From NCBI GenBank assembly GCA_029213045.1, contig JARGPN010000006.1:62001-126000 (forward strand): 64,000 bases of DNA, in the 5' to 3' direction. The translations under genes and the position numbers were made by a program. The notes under the pieces are model-generated. The model worked only from the letters and a program-made list of their open reading frames with translations, did not search any database and was not told where the DNA came from. This stretch comes from Alcanivoracaceae bacterium. GTDB taxonomy: Bacteria > Pseudomonadota > Gammaproteobacteria > Pseudomonadales > Alcanivoracaceae. Below, in pieces: positions 63,982-64,000 of this stretch (positions are counted from its first letter, which is position 1; every line of letters begins with the position of its first letter).

Positions 63982-64000
63982 CGTAGGGCTTTAACGCTTA

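Overview
The window is a 64 kb piece of a gammaproteobacterial chromosome of Pseudomonadales/Cellvibrionales type. The order smc-zipA-ligA, an [4Fe-4S]-type CysH (APS reductase), ThrH, a CysB regulator, an AlgP-like Lys/Ala-rich protein and two Pseudomonas-type REP palindromes all point that way. No tRNA, rRNA, CRISPR array, insertion sequence or phage gene was seen, and base composition looks even throughout. The species cannot be named from the sequence alone.

Layout. 0-16.8 kb is mostly housekeeping: the end of smc, zipA, ligA, a small SLT-fold lipoprotein, a conserved small protein, a YheU-like protein, mnmC with an eroded methyltransferase active site, an AEC permease, a lipoprotein, a hybrid histidine kinase, two unknown proteins, hrpB and a thioesterase. 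17.0-30.7 kb is the most unusual region. It is a tightly coupled seven-gene operon: a cytosolic NADPH/flavin protein fused to two cyclic-nucleotide-binding domains and a four-cluster ferredoxin; a di-heme b-type membrane protein; an FHA-TM-decaheme cytochrome; a double GlcG/HbpS lipoprotein; an outer-membrane beta-barrel; a decaheme cytochrome with a C-terminal LVIVD propeller; and a five-heme cytochrome. Together they look like a complete path for electrons from cytosolic NADPH through both membranes, with cNMP and possibly phospho-peptide control at its entry. 30.8-35.9 kb follows on the same strand with an acyl-CoA-binding protein and two tandem pairs of Tat-exported small subunit plus GMC flavoprotein. 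Each flavoprotein carries the Cys-X5-Cys-X3-Cys of the [3Fe-4S] glucose-dehydrogenase type, but there is no cytochrome subunit of their own, so the neighbouring multihemes are candidate partners.

35.9-43.3 kb holds an unknown exported protein divergent from an RND/MMPL exporter, a second hybrid histidine kinase, an SDR-like protein and rraA. 43.3-47.6 kb (minus strand) is a methionine-salvage set mtnA-mtnB-mtnD-mtnC preceded by PGPGW and DUF3108 genes. 47.7-54.8 kb holds an unknown protein, a PilZ-like protein, an AlgP-like protein, a 5'-nucleotidase, a sulfur-assimilation patch (TauE permease, cysB, cysH), two REP elements, thrH and a CBS-pair protein. 54.8-63.3 kb (minus strand) is a surface-protein cluster: three small exported DUF11-like proteins, then an 1815-residue protein combining DUF11, an internal OmpA domain and a large C-terminal beta-barrel. 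A terminator and a hairpin between its genes suggest graded expression. The 690 bp upstream carries three CRP/Vfr-like sites and two further palindromes.

Functions are inferred from sequence motifs and remembered family features; no database search was run.
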